From Magnetococcales bacterium (GTDB lineage Bacteria > Pseudomonadota > Magnetococcia > Magnetococcales > UBA8363), in assembly GCA_002753515.1 (NCBI GenBank), contig PEAK01000009.1, positions 1 through 64,000 of the forward strand: DNA of 64,000 nucleotides, written 5' to 3'. The notes under the pieces were generated by a model that was given only the letters and a program-made list of their open reading frames with translations, made no database searches and was not told where the DNA came from. This document shows positions 20,099 through 28,909 of the stretch, piece by piece (the stretch's first letter is position 1; each line of letters opens with the position of its first letter). The translations under genes and the position numbers were made by a program.

Positions 20099-22195
20099 TC
20101 ACCAACCCGTTTCACGGACCCACAATGCCGCCACATTTTTCCACACCCTTCCGGCCAAGGTGTCGGGTTCGCCACGTACAATGACCGTTCCAGGAATGCT
20201 CTGGGCAATGGAAGACCCCTCTCCCGCACCCGTCCGTTGAAAGCGAATGATGAAATGGGGCTGAATGGGGCGCAGGGTATCGCGCTCCATGCGTTCAGCC
20301 TCGATAGGCCCTCCGTAAAGGGAGGCCAACTTGAGATCTTCCAGTTTGGCCACCGCAAACGGATCGCTATCGACCCATTGCACCTCCATGACCGGATAAT
20401 TGGCGTGATCGGGATAAAACGCCCCCCGGGATCCCGGAATCACCTGAGACCGATCTTTTTCCGCCACATAGGCGAAGACCCGTTCGGAACCAAATTGCCG
20501 GATTTCCAACAAGGCATCCTCTTTGCCCACCCACAATCCCGGGGTCAAGCCTTCCTTGATCAGGGTCACCGTTCCCGAAACAGGTGCCCTGATGACAAGA
20601 CGTTCCCTTTGGGCCAACAAACCGGCCATTTGCACCTGGGCCGCCACCCGTTTTTGTTCGGCAACCAAGCGGTTGGCAAAAAATTTCGGGCCATAAAGCA
20701 ACAACTCTTCGCGAAAACGCACCTCTTCCAGACGACTTTGGGTTAAACGCCAATTGAGTTCCGGGGCCGCCATGGACAATAGGGGATCACCCTGTGCCAC
20801 CCGTTGCCCCCCGGTGACCTTGAGGGTTTCGATCACCCCGCCCATAGGTGGGAACACACCGGCATATACCGAACAGCGCCATACCGCCGGCATGGTGATC
20901 GCGCTTTGCCAGGGGAGGAAAAACACCATCCCCGCTAACACGCTCATAAGCATCCACAAGCGAACATGGCCCGCAGCCATTTCCCGACGATTGGAAAACC
21001 ACCAGCTCCATTCACGTACGATCGGCCCCAACAAGAACCAATACAGTTCAACCCCCATGAGAAACGCCCCCAACCATTTAAAAAACAGATGGTAAACCAA
21101 CAAGGCGATGCCGAGATAAAGAAAAAATCGATAGACCCAGGTGATTAATGCAAAACCTATCAAAAAGGAGCGCATACCCCGCGACCACCGTTCCGGTGGG
21201 GGGAGGGTGGCCCCCAATAGAACCTTGCGGATGAACCATTTGCCCATGGCAAAAGAACGTTCGTGCAAATTGGGCATATCCAAGGCGTCGGATAGCATGA
21301 AATAGCCATCAAAACGCATGAAAGGATTGATATTAAGCAACAGTGTGCCGGTCCAAACGACCGCGACCAACGAAAACAACGCCCCGCGCCATGGTCCCTC
21401 TTCCACCAGCGCCCAGGCCAGCAAAGCCCAAATAGCCAGCAAGGATTCGGCAGCCACGCCTGCCAAGGCCACCTTGAAACGATCTTTTTTTCGCGTTAAA
21501 CGCCAGGTTTCGTTGGTATCGGTGTACAGCAAGGGCCACATCACCAAGAAAGCGACACCCATGGCCGGAATGCGACACCCCAAGCGTTTGGCCACCAGGG
21601 CATGCCCCAGCTCATGCACCAATTTGGCGGACAGCAGGGTCACGAACAAGGTGGCCACCCCCGCAGGCGTTGTCATGCCGTTCAGCGACCCCACAAAAGC
21701 ATCCCATTGCCTTAAGGTGAGAAATCCCCCCAAAAGCAGGGCCAACCCGGTCACAAGCAAAAAGCTCCAGTGGGTCAGCAGCGTGACAACCGGCACCAAA
21801 GTGTGCAAGAACGCATCGGGACGCGCCAAGGGAATACGGAAAAACAGGTAATGATGCAAAAGTTTGGTAAACCAACCCACGGGTTGCATACGTTGTGCAA
21901 CATCAACGCTGGATGGTTGTGTCAACCCTTGCACGGTCAAAAAATGGACCAGAAGGATCAAGCGTTCCTCGCTGATCGTCAGGGTGGTTTCGCGATGAAC
22001 CCGGTCGAGCAAATCCTGGGGACCGGTTGCTTCGCCCCAGCGGGCGACCATTTCAAACTCAGGCCAGCCCAAGCGAAAAAATTGATTGCGCGGTTGATCC
22101 CATAACAACCAGGTCGGTGCCCCACCCGGCCCGGTCCCCCCGGGTAAGAGGCGTAGATCCTGGCGTAACAAAGGCAGATGTGGCGTCCCGGTCAC
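20099..22195 (-). CDS. M50-type membrane protease domain fused to HlyD-like adaptor
   Basis: 698 residues. A cytoplasmic N-terminal ~140 residues precedes a polytopic membrane core with the zinc motif HELGH (near residue 192, KLVHELGHALVAKRLGC) and a downstream NINPFMRFDGYFMLSD motif, as in site-2-protease-like M50 proteins. After about ten helices comes a periplasmic biotinyl/lipoyl-HlyD section (~455-690) with PPMGGVIETLKVTGGQRVAQGD, a helical hairpin and RAPVSGTVTLIKEG. The start overlaps the preceding HlyD gene by four bases (ATGA), so the products likely form one complex. Similar M50-HlyD proteins occur with efflux or secretion genes; the substrate is unknown. No TolC-like gene lies in the window. 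Confidence 0.8.
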   Translation of the reverse strand: MTGTPHLPLLRQDLRLLPGGTGPGGAPTWLLWDQPRNQFFRLGWPEFEMVARWGEATGPQDLLDRVHRETTLTISEERLILLVHFLTVQGLTQPSSVDVAQRMQPVGWFTKLLHHYLFFRIPLARPDAFLHTLVPVVTLLTHWSFLLVTGLALLLGGFLTLRQWDAFVGSLNGMTTPAGVATLFVTLLSAKLVHELGHALVAKRLGCRIPAMGVAFLVMWPLLYTDTNETWRLTRKKDRFKVALAGVAAESLLAIWALLAWALVEEGPWRGALFSLVAVVWTGTLLLNINPFMRFDGYFMLSDALDMPNLHERSFAMGKWFIRKVLLGATLPPPERWSRGMRSFLIGFALITWVYRFFLYLGIALLVYHLFFKWLGAFLMGVELYWFLLGPIVREWSWWFSNRREMAAGHVRLWMLMSVLAGMVFFLPWQSAITMPAVWRCSVYAGVFPPMGGVIETLKVTGGQRVAQGDPLLSMAAPELNWRLTQSRLEEVRFREELLLYGPKFFANRLVAEQKRVAAQVQMAGLLAQRERLVIRAPVSGTVTLIKEGLTPGLWVGKEDALLEIRQFGSERVFAYVAEKDRSQVIPGSRGAFYPDHANYPVMEVQWVDSDPFAVAKLEDLKLASLYGGPIEAERMERDTLRPIQPHFIIRFQRTGAGEGSSIAQSIPGTVIVRGEPDTLAGRVWKNVAALWVRETGW

Positions 22196-23571
22196 AACAC
22201 GGCCATTCGCCGCAAAGCCGCCAGCGGACGGTGAAACAAGGCATGAAACAGCGATACTTCAGGACCATAGATCTTGGCGGTCCCTTTCAATCCCAGGCGT
22301 GGCAAGGGATGACCGTTCGCCATCTCCGCCTTGAGTTGATAGACCAGCTTGCCTTCAGCCGAAGGGGTCGCTTCATAGGCGGCAAAACGTAACCGTCCCG
22401 CCAAGGGGCGCAAGGGATCACTATCAAGATACAGCACCACCTCCGAACCCATTGCTAACGGCATGGCCTCCGCTGCCGGCAGCTCCATGGTCATCTCGAC
22501 ATGCTCGGGGGCAGCGATCTCCAACACCTTTTCACCCAACCGTACCGGTCTACCCAGCCAAGCATACGGATCGCTAAACACCGCGATACCGTCAACGGCC
22601 GCATGGATCCAGGCTCGTTCCAACAACTCCGCAGCATAGGCAACCTTGGCAGAGGCCTCACGAACCAAATTTTTATGGGTAGCGATTTCCGCCATGCGCT
22701 CCTTGTCGGAAAAGGCGAGCTGCTCCACCTTGCGCAACTGGGTCTCAGCCAAAGCCAATTCTTCCTGGGCCAGTTGATGCCGCGATTTCAACTCGGTAAC
22801 ATCCAGGGCAAACAACAATGCCCCCTTTTTGACCGCAGCATGGGGTTCGATAAAAAATTGCGCCACCATCCCATCCATTGGGGCGGTCACCAAAGAAGGA
22901 TTGACCGCCGCCACCCGCGCAGGTGCCAATACCGATTGGCGCACATCGATTGCAAACATCGCCAGCAGGACCACCAGAACCAAAAGCAACCACAAGCCTT
23001 CCCGCAATTTTTTCAGCACCTGCCTCCCGGAATATCTCTTCCCCTGCCACAGCGCCACGGATTCACCATAACCTTGCAGCAAATGCTCCAGGAGTATGCG
23101 TTCCCCTTCTTCCCATGCCCGATCCCTGGTCAACCAAAGACCACCCAACACATCCCCTGTTCGCGGGTGTTTGAGCGGCAACCACAAGCCACTCGCATGT
23201 ATCCACGATTCCCCTTCGACAGCCAATTCCTTGGGAAGACGATCCAGTGGCAATTCTTGAATCTGGTCGAACCCCGGGGCCTGATGCACCTGGTCGATGG
23301 CCTTTTGGTACCAAACCATTTGCGGGGCATTGGCATCAAACCGGGGCACTCCGGAAACCGCCGCAATGGTCACTTTACCCGATGCCGACCAGCGCCAAAA
23401 AATGGCCTGGGCATAAAAAACCAACCTCAGGGTTTCATTGACCACCACAAAGCCCAATTGCGCCAGGCTTTCCGCTTTACGCGCCTCCTCCTGTAGCGTC
23501 AGCAGGGTTGTCAACCCCTGGACCTGGCGCTCCAGCAATTCGACTGGTGGATGATGGACGGATTGGGTCAT
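22192..23571 (-). CDS. GAF-like/HlyD membrane-fusion protein
   Basis: About 459 residues. The cytoplasmic N-terminal ~200 residues look GAF-like (GFVVVNETLRLVFYAQAIFW and a GGLWLTRDRAW strand). A single membrane helix (LWLLLVLVVLLAMFAI, ~210) leads to a periplasmic HlyD adaptor with MDGMVAQFFIEPHAAVKKG, a long coiled-coil hairpin and a beta-barrel. A sensory domain on the cytoplasmic side of an adaptor is unusual and suggests regulated export. It overlaps the M50-HlyD gene by four bases and follows apgM by 34 bases. The ATG at 23571 was chosen over the TTG at 23583; neither has a strong Shine-Dalgarno. Confidence 0.75.
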   Translation of the reverse strand: MTQSVHHPPVELLERQVQGLTTLLTLQEEARKAESLAQLGFVVVNETLRLVFYAQAIFWRWSASGKVTIAAVSGVPRFDANAPQMVWYQKAIDQVHQAPGFDQIQELPLDRLPKELAVEGESWIHASGLWLPLKHPRTGDVLGGLWLTRDRAWEEGERILLEHLLQGYGESVALWQGKRYSGRQVLKKLREGLWLLLVLVVLLAMFAIDVRQSVLAPARVAAVNPSLVTAPMDGMVAQFFIEPHAAVKKGALLFALDVTELKSRHQLAQEELALAETQLRKVEQLAFSDKERMAEIATHKNLVREASAKVAYAAELLERAWIHAAVDGIAVFSDPYAWLGRPVRLGEKVLEIAAPEHVEMTMELPAAEAMPLAMGSEVVLYLDSDPLRPLAGRLRFAAYEATPSAEGKLVYQLKAEMANGHPLPRLGLKGTAKIYGPEVSLFHALFHRPLAALRRMAVL

Positions 23572-23605
23572 GGTTGTGGCCAACGAACAAAAGAAAACAG
23601 CCCGA

Positions 23606-24826
23606 TTATCCAGCGTGACCCATGGATTTGGAATGCAGCAGAACAGGCATCAGGTCACATCCCGGGCTGAAAGAAAGGGAGCCGGTCTGCAACAAGGTTT
23701 CATCGTAAACACGGTTTAAATCAGGAATCACCCCGGTTCCAAAGAGGGCAAACGGCACCGGATCCGAGTTATGGGTCCTGGAGGCTATCGGAGTCGGGTG
23801 ATCGGGCAGGGACAAGACACGGAAGTTCCCACGTTTGTCCAAGGCTTCCAAGACAGGTCCCACCAACCTCCGGTCAAAATCTTCAATGGCTTGAATCTTT
23901 AGATCCAGCCGTCCGCCATGACCCGCCTCATCCGGGGCCTCCACGTGAACAAACATGAGATCATGGCGTTGCAACCCTTCCAGGCACGCGGCAACCTTAC
24001 CTTCATAATTGGTATCCAACCATCCCGTCGCCCCGGGTACCGTAAACGGTTCAAAGCCAATATGAACAGCTATCCCACGCATCAGGTCAACGGCGGAAAT
24101 CATCCCACCGGTTTTGCCATACCGATCAACGAACAATGGCAGCTCGGGCCTGCGCCCCTGGCCCCAGAGCCATATGGCGTTGGCCGGTTTAAGACCCTCG
24201 GCCAAGCGTTTCTGGTTGACCGGATGCGCCAGCAGGAATTGTTGCGATTGTTCCATCAAACGATGTATGGGAGCCGCATCGGCACCATTGGGGAGATACT
24301 CTTCAATCAAGCGACCGGAAATATCGTGCGGTGGAGTGGTCGTAACCTTGTCGCCCCCCCCATGCCATACCAGGAGATGACGATAGCTGACCCCGGGATA
24401 GAAACGGAACGCATCACTGCCCAGTTCGTCATTGAGGAGGGGTATGATTGCAGCCGCTTCCGAGGTGGCGATGTGCCCCGCCGCAAAGTCGTCCATGCGG
24501 CTGAAACCGTCTTCAAGAGTCACCAAGTTGCAGCGGAATGCCAGATCATCCGCGCCCAATGTGACCCCCATGGCAGCCGCCTCCAAGGGGGAACGACCGG
24601 TGTACCCTTGGGTGACATCGTAGCCCAACACCCCGAGATTGGCGACATCACTACCCGGATAGTAGCCCGTAGGGGTATTTAATGACCACCCCCCGATCCC
24701 ATCACGGACCATACGATCCAGGTTGGGGGTATTGGCCACCATCAGGGGGGTGCGTCCACCCAGCTCGGCGATGGGCTGATCACTCATCCCATCGCCGAGC
24801 AATATAACGTACTTCATTTCCGGCAT
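23606..24826 (-). CDS. apgM: 2,3-bisphosphoglycerate-independent phosphoglycerate mutase, archaeal type
   Basis: A 406-residue alkaline-phosphatase-superfamily enzyme interconverting 3- and 2-phosphoglycerate in glycolysis and gluconeogenesis. The metal and active-site motifs are present: ILLGDGMSD at the N-terminus, the phosphoserine S59 in YYPGSDVANLGVLGYD, FVHVEAPDEAGHGG, and the C-terminal LSLPDHPTPIASRTHNSDPVP. The apgM form is common in archaea and deep-branching bacteria and is scattered in proteobacteria. It lies 19 bases downstream of mdh on the same strand, so the two central-carbon genes are probably cotranscribed. Confidence 0.95.
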   Translation of the reverse strand: MPEMKYVILLGDGMSDQPIAELGGRTPLMVANTPNLDRMVRDGIGGWSLNTPTGYYPGSDVANLGVLGYDVTQGYTGRSPLEAAAMGVTLGADDLAFRCNLVTLEDGFSRMDDFAAGHIATSEAAAIIPLLNDELGSDAFRFYPGVSYRHLLVWHGGGDKVTTTPPHDISGRLIEEYLPNGADAAPIHRLMEQSQQFLLAHPVNQKRLAEGLKPANAIWLWGQGRRPELPLFVDRYGKTGGMISAVDLMRGIAVHIGFEPFTVPGATGWLDTNYEGKVAACLEGLQRHDLMFVHVEAPDEAGHGGRLDLKIQAIEDFDRRLVGPVLEALDKRGNFRVLSLPDHPTPIASRTHNSDPVPFALFGTGVIPDLNRVYDETLLQTGSLSFSPGCDLMPVLLHSKSMGHAG

Positions 24827-24845
24827 GAACCGACTCCGGGAAATG

Positions 24846-25826
24846 TTATTTCAGGAGATGTTTAACAACCTCCCTCTCCTTGCGCAACTCGTCATGCACA
24901 GCATCAAACTTGGCCTTGGCCCAAGGGGTCATGGGCAATCCCTCGACCACTTCATAGGAGCCGTCCTTGGTGGTACGCACCGGATAGCCGAAAATAAGCC
25001 CTTTGTCGGCGCCGTATTGACCATTGGAACACACGGCCACGGAACGCCAATCCCCAGCGGGAGTGGGATTCATCAGGTCAATGACGTGATCCAGGGCCGC
25101 ATTGGCAGCGGAAGCCGCGCTGGAAGCGCCACGGGCTTTGATGATGTCGGCACCGCGATTTTGCACCGTCTTGACGAAGGTTTCCTGCAACCAGGTCTGA
25201 TCGGTAATCACTTGGGCCGCCGGTTTGCCGCCAATCTTGGCATTTTCAAAATCGGGGTATTGATTGTTGGAATGGTTACCCCAGATGGCCATATTGGTCA
25301 CTGCCGTAACCGGTTGACCCGACTTTTCCGCAAGCAGGCTTTGCGCCCGATTCTGGTCCAAACGCATCATGGCGGAAAAACGATCCTTCGGGACATCGGA
25401 GTTGTTCATGGCAATCAGACAGTTGGTGTTGCAGGGGTTACCCACAACCATGGCCCGCACATCATTGGCACCCCGGTTCAACGCCTTGCCCTGCCCGACA
25501 AAAATCGGCCCGTTCTCCTTGATCAGGTCACCCCGTTCCATGCCCGGTCCCCGGGGTTTGGCACCGACCATGAAGACCCAGTTGATACCGTCAAAAGCTT
25601 CTTCCGCTTTGTCCGTGAGGTCCATACCGGACAAAAGTGGAAAAGCGCAGTCAGCGAGTTCCATTGCGACCCCTTGCAGGGCTTTCATGGCGGGGGTGAT
25701 TTCCAACAGTTTCAGGTGGACGGGACGATCCTTCCCAAAAACCTGACCAGAGGCAACACGAAATAAAATGCTGTACGCAATTTGCCCGGCAGCACCGGTT
25801 ACAGCGACTCGAATTGGATTGGCCAC
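24846..25826 (-). CDS. mdh: Malate dehydrogenase
   Basis: A 326-residue NAD-dependent enzyme interconverting malate and oxaloacetate. It belongs to the cytosolic-type MDH branch: Rossmann motif [19 protein letters not shown], substrate Arg residues in [39 protein letters not shown], and catalytic His in [14 protein letters not shown]. The GTG at 25826 was chosen because AAGGAG lies seven bases before it; the longer frame begins with TTG at 25844. It heads a probable mdh-apgM operon; the siroheme-type gene is 72 bases upstream. Confidence 0.96.
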   Translation of the reverse strand: MANPIRVAVTGAAGQIAYSILFRVASGQVFGKDRPVHLKLLEITPAMKALQGVAMELADCAFPLLSGMDLTDKAEEAFDGINWVFMVGAKPRGPGMERGDLIKENGPIFVGQGKALNRGANDVRAMVVGNPCNTNCLIAMNNSDVPKDRFSAMMRLDQNRAQSLLAEKSGQPVTAVTNMAIWGNHSNNQYPDFENAKIGGKPAAQVITDQTWLQETFVKTVQNRGADIIKARGASSAASAANAALDHVIDLMNPTPAGDWRSVAVCSNGQYGADKGLIFGYPVRTTKDGSYEVVEGLPMTPWAKAKFDAVHDELRKEREVVKHLLK

Positions 25827-25898
25827 GAATATACTCCTTGTCAATTGTTTAGGTCTGGGGCGCTAGTTTGCATCAGGATGAGGCCAATGGCAACCATT

Positions 25899-26561
25899 TC
25901 ATTCCTGGACCCGGTCCTTTTTTTCGCGCTGTTGAGCCGCCTCCAGTATCATCTGCTCGGCTCCCAGCCGGTCACCTCGGGCATAGCGATCCAGTAACCC
26001 GCACGCAAAGAGATGGCGCCAAAAACGACCGCGTTCTTCAAGAGAAGATAACGCAGGAGCCATCTTCTTCCGCCATTGAGAAAACCATAACGCCATCTCC
26101 CCCAGATTATCCGGGAGTTGTTCGGCGATTTTTTGCCGCAGCCAACCCGATAACGCCGGTCCCGTACCCCCGGTGGAGATGGCCACCGCAACCGGGGAAC
26201 GGCGAATCAACGCCGGCCAGATGGCGCTACAAAATTCGGGCTGATCCACCACGTTGACAAACACCCCCCGTGCCTCCGCCTCCCTGCGAATAGTCCGGTT
26301 GATGGCATCGTTCGCGTGCGTGCTGACAACCAACCAGACACCCTCAAGGTGATCGGGGCTGAAGGTGGTGCCGAGCCAATCAATACGTCCCTGGTGCGTC
26401 TCAGGCCATAAAGCCACCATCTCCTGCGGTGCAACCAACCGCAAACGGGCACCCGCCTGCAACAACAAATCCCCCTTGCGTAACAATTCCTCGCCCGCGC
26501 CAACCAACAGACAGGCCCGACCTTTCATATCGAGAAACAATGGCAAAAAGGCCCCTTCCAT
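25899..26561 (-). CDS. Siroheme-synthase N-terminal type precorrin-2 dehydrogenase
   Basis: About 220 residues, equivalent to the CysG N-terminal/Met8/SirC module that oxidises precorrin-2 to sirohydrochlorin with NAD. Seen: a leading FLPLFLDMKGRACLLVGAG with a degenerate Gly-rich loop (GAG instead of GGG), NVVDQPEFCSAIWPALIRR, and the very typical SPVAVAISTGGTGPALSGWLR. The uroporphyrinogen methyltransferase half of CysG is absent, so that step must be encoded elsewhere. Siroheme serves sulfite and nitrite reductases, consistent with sulfur metabolism. The first ATG (26570) abuts AAAGGAG, so the ATG at 26561 is the more likely start. Confidence 0.88.
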   Translation of the reverse strand: MEGAFLPLFLDMKGRACLLVGAGEELLRKGDLLLQAGARLRLVAPQEMVALWPETHQGRIDWLGTTFSPDHLEGVWLVVSTHANDAINRTIRREAEARGVFVNVVDQPEFCSAIWPALIRRSPVAVAISTGGTGPALSGWLRQKIAEQLPDNLGEMALWFSQWRKKMAPALSSLEERGRFWRHLFACGLLDRYARGDRLGAEQMILEAAQQREKKDRVQE

Positions 26562-26679
26562 CACCCACATCTCCTTTGAGTACCCTCACACCCACTTAAA
26601 TAATAAGGATTGACAATGCCATCGTGATCATGAAAATGCGAACACTCCCCCTAACGTCACAACCTGCGGAAGGCCCTCC

Positions 26680-26916
26680 ATGCAATCCACCCCTGAACCA
26701 ACCCTTGAATTGGACGTACGCCTCCACCCGCCACCGCAACCCATGGTACTGATCCTTGAGGCAACGGCCAAGCTTGCACCGGGTTCCTCCCTGAAAGTCA
26801 TCCATAGCCGGATACCCCACCCGCTCTATCCCCGCCTCCAGGAACGCGGCCTATTGGTGGAAACCCACGAACATGCCGATGGGACGGTCGAATTGGTGAT
26901 CAGCAGACCCCTTTAG
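26680..26916 (+). CDS. DUF2249-family small protein
   Basis: 78 residues. The opening LELDVRLHPPPQPMVLILEA and the central LAPGSSLKVIHSRIPHPLYPRLQERG follow the DUF2249 pattern (a TusA-like small alpha/beta fold). Family members often accompany nitrogen-oxide, hemerythrin or sulfur-relay genes, but no function is established. The Cys typical of true TusA proteins is absent. It is a short plus-strand gene between the divergent siroheme-type gene and the convergent metF-like gene. Confidence 0.8.
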   Translation: MQSTPEPTLELDVRLHPPPQPMVLILEATAKLAPGSSLKVIHSRIPHPLYPRLQERGLLVETHEHADGTVELVISRPL

Positions 26917-26939
26917 ATTGTCAAGCGGATGGCGGAAAT

Positions 26940-27731
26940 TTACCCACGCACGGGTGGGAACAATCCATCCAGATAGCTTTTGAGGTCCCGATTGATGGGC
27001 ATGAAATAGACATGCTGACCGCGACGAATTGCAAAATCCATGGCGGCATGGGCAAATTCGATATTCCATTCCTCTGTCGGCTGGAAAGAACGGGGGAAAA
27101 TAGCCAGATTCCGTTTTTCCCAATACCCCTGGGATTGCGCGGTGGTCACGGGGGAAATTCCCCAATAAATATCTTGCCCTTCCAGCAATTCGGCATAAAT
27201 TTGCATCAATCGCAGATCAAAAAATGGTTGGGTGAAAAATCCATCCGCTCCGGCACTCAACTTTTCCCGAACGTAAGACATCTCCTCTTGAAAACCGGAT
27301 CGATAGGGATCGATGGCGGCATAGACTTTGACTTCCGGCATCTCCGCCTTGAATTTTCGAATCACATCCACCGAGCGGATTTTATATTGCGGAAAAAAGG
27401 GATCGGGATGAACATCCCCGGTGACCACCAGCACTTGGTTGATACGATGCTCACGCAAATAATCCACCATGGGCAGGGGGTGATCGGGATTCAGATCGCG
27501 GGCACGGATGTGCGGAATCGCCGCAGCGAAATGTTGGCGCGCCAATGCGCAGCCCTCCCAGGAACGCATGGAAAAACGCGGGAGATCGGGAATATTGATC
27601 AATGAAACAGCTTTGTAGCCCATCTTGATCATTGTCAGCTCTTCATGGAGGGATTCTTGATCCCTGGGCACAAGCTCAAATGAAACCAAGGATTTATGAC
27701 TTCCAGAAATGTCTTGATTCTCGCCCATCAT
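26940..27731 (-). CDS. metF: Methylenetetrahydrofolate reductase-like protein
   Basis: About 263 residues, TIM-barrel MetF family, reducing 5,10-methylene-THF to 5-methyl-THF for methionine synthesis. Seen: the N-terminal catalytic-Glu strand SLVSFELVPRD, LVVTGDVHPDP, KVYAAIDPYRSG, a GADGFFTQPFFD strand (typical MetF), and WGISPVTTA. It is some 20-30 residues shorter than E. coli MetF and the sequence is divergent, so a related one-carbon reductase is possible. The ATG at 27731 has GGAG six bases before it; an upstream ATG at 27743 lacks a spaced Shine-Dalgarno. A structured leader candidate lies at 27772-27833. Confidence 0.82.
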   Translation of the reverse strand: MMGENQDISGSHKSLVSFELVPRDQESLHEELTMIKMGYKAVSLINIPDLPRFSMRSWEGCALARQHFAAAIPHIRARDLNPDHPLPMVDYLREHRINQVLVVTGDVHPDPFFPQYKIRSVDVIRKFKAEMPEVKVYAAIDPYRSGFQEEMSYVREKLSAGADGFFTQPFFDLRLMQIYAELLEGQDIYWGISPVTTAQSQGYWEKRNLAIFPRSFQPTEEWNIEFAHAAMDFAIRRGQHVYFMPINRDLKSYLDGLFPPVRG

Positions 27732-27771
27732 GTCACTCTCCATTTTTTTTGTCCTCTTTATTTTATAGATC

Positions 27772-27833
27772 GCAAAGGATGGGTAACCCGTGCCTTCAGC
27801 CCCTTTGCTATAAAACGAAACAGTTTCACGGTT
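27772..27833 (-). promoter_or_regulatory. Candidate pseudoknotted RNA leader upstream of metF
   Basis: On the minus strand, segment AACCGTG (27827-27833) can pair with CACGGGTT (27785-27792, one bulged G). GCAAAGG (27802-27808) can pair with CCTTTGC (27772-27778). The pairs interleave, so they form an H-type pseudoknot or two mutually exclusive states. A small GAAACTGTTTC hairpin (27817-27827) and GGGTTACCC add structure. The metF ribosome-binding site lies about 30-40 bases downstream. I could not match it to the SAM-II, SAH or c-di-GMP riboswitch consensus sequences from memory. Confidence 0.3.
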
Positions 27834-27996
27834 TTTGACAAACGTATTCCTTGAAGATTGGCAACGCCAAAATCAAGAGCCAAACAATAACCATGAATTC
27901 TGATATATTTCAACTTGTTGTCTATTTTCTTGAAAAATTTGTGAGTCTATTTCATTTTTCCGTTGTCGTATGAAAAAGAGGAAAAAGCATATCCTG

Positions 27997-28413
27997 CTAC
28001 TTCCTGCCTAACAACTCTTTCAGATTTTCAAAGGGATTGTATTTGGCCAAATCCTGTTCGTCCCTTGCCATCGTGATAGCCTCGTCCGGCTGATATTCCA
28101 CGTACCGTGAATGTTCGTTATCATGGCAATATATACAAAGATTTTCCCAATTACTGCCATCGGCGGGGTTATTGTCGTGATTATGGTCCTTATGATGAAC
28201 GGTCAGCTCCGTGATATTCGACTGATCAAATACACGCCCACAACGGGCACAGACCCAGGGGTGAATGCGCAACGATTGCTCTCGGTAACCCGCCATGCGT
28301 TTGTCCCGGTTGCCAATCGCCCCACCGACAATACGTTGCATCGCCTGTTCCCTTTCCTCCGGGCTGCGATCTTTGGGCTGTTTGGGTTTTGGCGAAAAAC
28401 CTTTCCTTTTCAT
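27997..28413 (-). CDS. HNH endonuclease-like protein (YajD type)
   Basis: 138 residues. A basic Lys/Pro/Arg-rich N-terminus precedes a zinc-finger HNH domain with WVCARCGRVF, the HNH core LTVHHKDHNHDNNPADG, SNWENLCIYCHDNEHSR. The four Cys bind a structural zinc; HH and HDN/H supply the metal-dependent catalytic site. E. coli YajD, a small stand-alone HNH protein, shares this layout, and its substrate is unclear. The ATG at 28413 follows AGGAGG. It is followed at 28414 by a long non-coding stretch. Confidence 0.88.
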   Translation of the reverse strand: MKRKGFSPKPKQPKDRSPEEREQAMQRIVGGAIGNRDKRMAGYREQSLRIHPWVCARCGRVFDQSNITELTVHHKDHNHDNNPADGSNWENLCIYCHDNEHSRYVEYQPDEAITMARDEQDLAKYNPFENLKELLGRK

Positions 28414-28633
28414 GAAGTGCCTCCTGTGACAAGCTACCATAACGGAAGAGTATTGATACTTAAATCATTTTTTTGGATTGTAAACGCCGATTCAGTTTCA
28501 CAAAAAGTGGAAATGTCTATTAATATCAATATTCTATGAAACTTTGTACAATTTCAACCCGTCTGAACCGACTATTTGCCCTTTTTGAAAAAAAATGACC
28601 GATCTATAGACAAGGACACTTGAATGCCCGCAA

Positions 28634-28820
28634 TTAAAGAATTATTCTCATCTAACTTGGACCCCTAGATTCAGGGACCTGTCCAGCAGTACCCCGGAAA
28701 CACTGAAGCTGCCTGCTGTTCCCTGTAAGGTTCAAACCAAGGATAGCGCGCATCGGAAAGGAGTACCCTTACTCCAACATTGAAGTCGTACCCGACAGTG
28801 TTTATTCTAAAATTCTTTAA
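28634..28820 (+). ncRNA. Candidate ~187-nt structured RNA (unassigned)
   Basis: The ends are perfectly complementary over 10 bases: TTAAAGAATT (28634-28643) and AATTCTTTAA (28811-28820). Inside are local stems CAGCAG/CTGCTG (28684-28689 with 28713-28718), GGAGTA/TACTCC with a four-base loop, and GTCG/CGAC. The size is near that of 6S RNA, but the multi-hairpin layout does not obviously match it and no family signature was recognised. A competing reading is that the 3' part is the promoter and leader of the regulator gene. The strand is uncertain. Confidence 0.25.
28780..28808 (+). promoter_or_regulatory. Possible promoter of the S24-type regulator
   Basis: TTGAAG (28780-28785) and TATTCT (28803-28808) are separated by 17 bases; each matches the sigma-70 consensus at four of six positions. 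Transcription would begin about 95 bases upstream of the regulator ATG and would include a stable GTGAGAA/TTCTCAC hairpin. Confidence 0.3.
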
Positions 28821-28864
28821 GTGAGAATGTTTTTTTCTCACCGTCACACTGGCCCAGACAAGCT

Positions 28865-28886
28865 GTTTGACCCAGTTGACCCAAAC
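28865..28886. promoter_or_regulatory. Candidate operator before the S24-type regulator
   Basis: A 22-base segment begins GTTTGACCC and ends TTGACCCAAAC. It contains two direct TTGACCC copies nine bases apart, bounded by inverted GTTTG/CAAAC ends. It lies 24 bases before the start codon, a suitable place for self-repression by a Cro/CI-like protein. Evidence is positional only. Confidence 0.3.
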
Positions 28887-28909
28887 ACAACAGGAGGCAA
28901 CAATTTACC

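Larger units (their letters stand above)
28414..28909. other. Non-coding stretch between divergent HNH and S24-regulator genes
   Basis: A 496-base gap with no credible coding frame. It holds the HNH promoter side (AT-rich, 28440-28560), a candidate structured element (28634-28820), a possible plus-strand promoter (28780-28808), a hairpin with 7-base arms GTGAGAA/TTCTCAC and a T-rich loop (28821-28841), and a TTGACCC direct repeat (28865-28886) just before the regulator start. Confidence 0.6.

Noticed and set aside
27732-27996. A known SAM-II or c-di-GMP-I riboswitch before metF
   Set aside because: GGGTTACC and GCAAAGG recall GEMM fragments, but the conserved core order and the SAM-II loop sequence are missing.
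28821-28841. GTGAGAA/TTCTCAC hairpin as an intrinsic terminator
   Set aside because: The T-run is in the loop, not after the stem, and it lies upstream of a gene on the same strand. It may instead be a leader structure.
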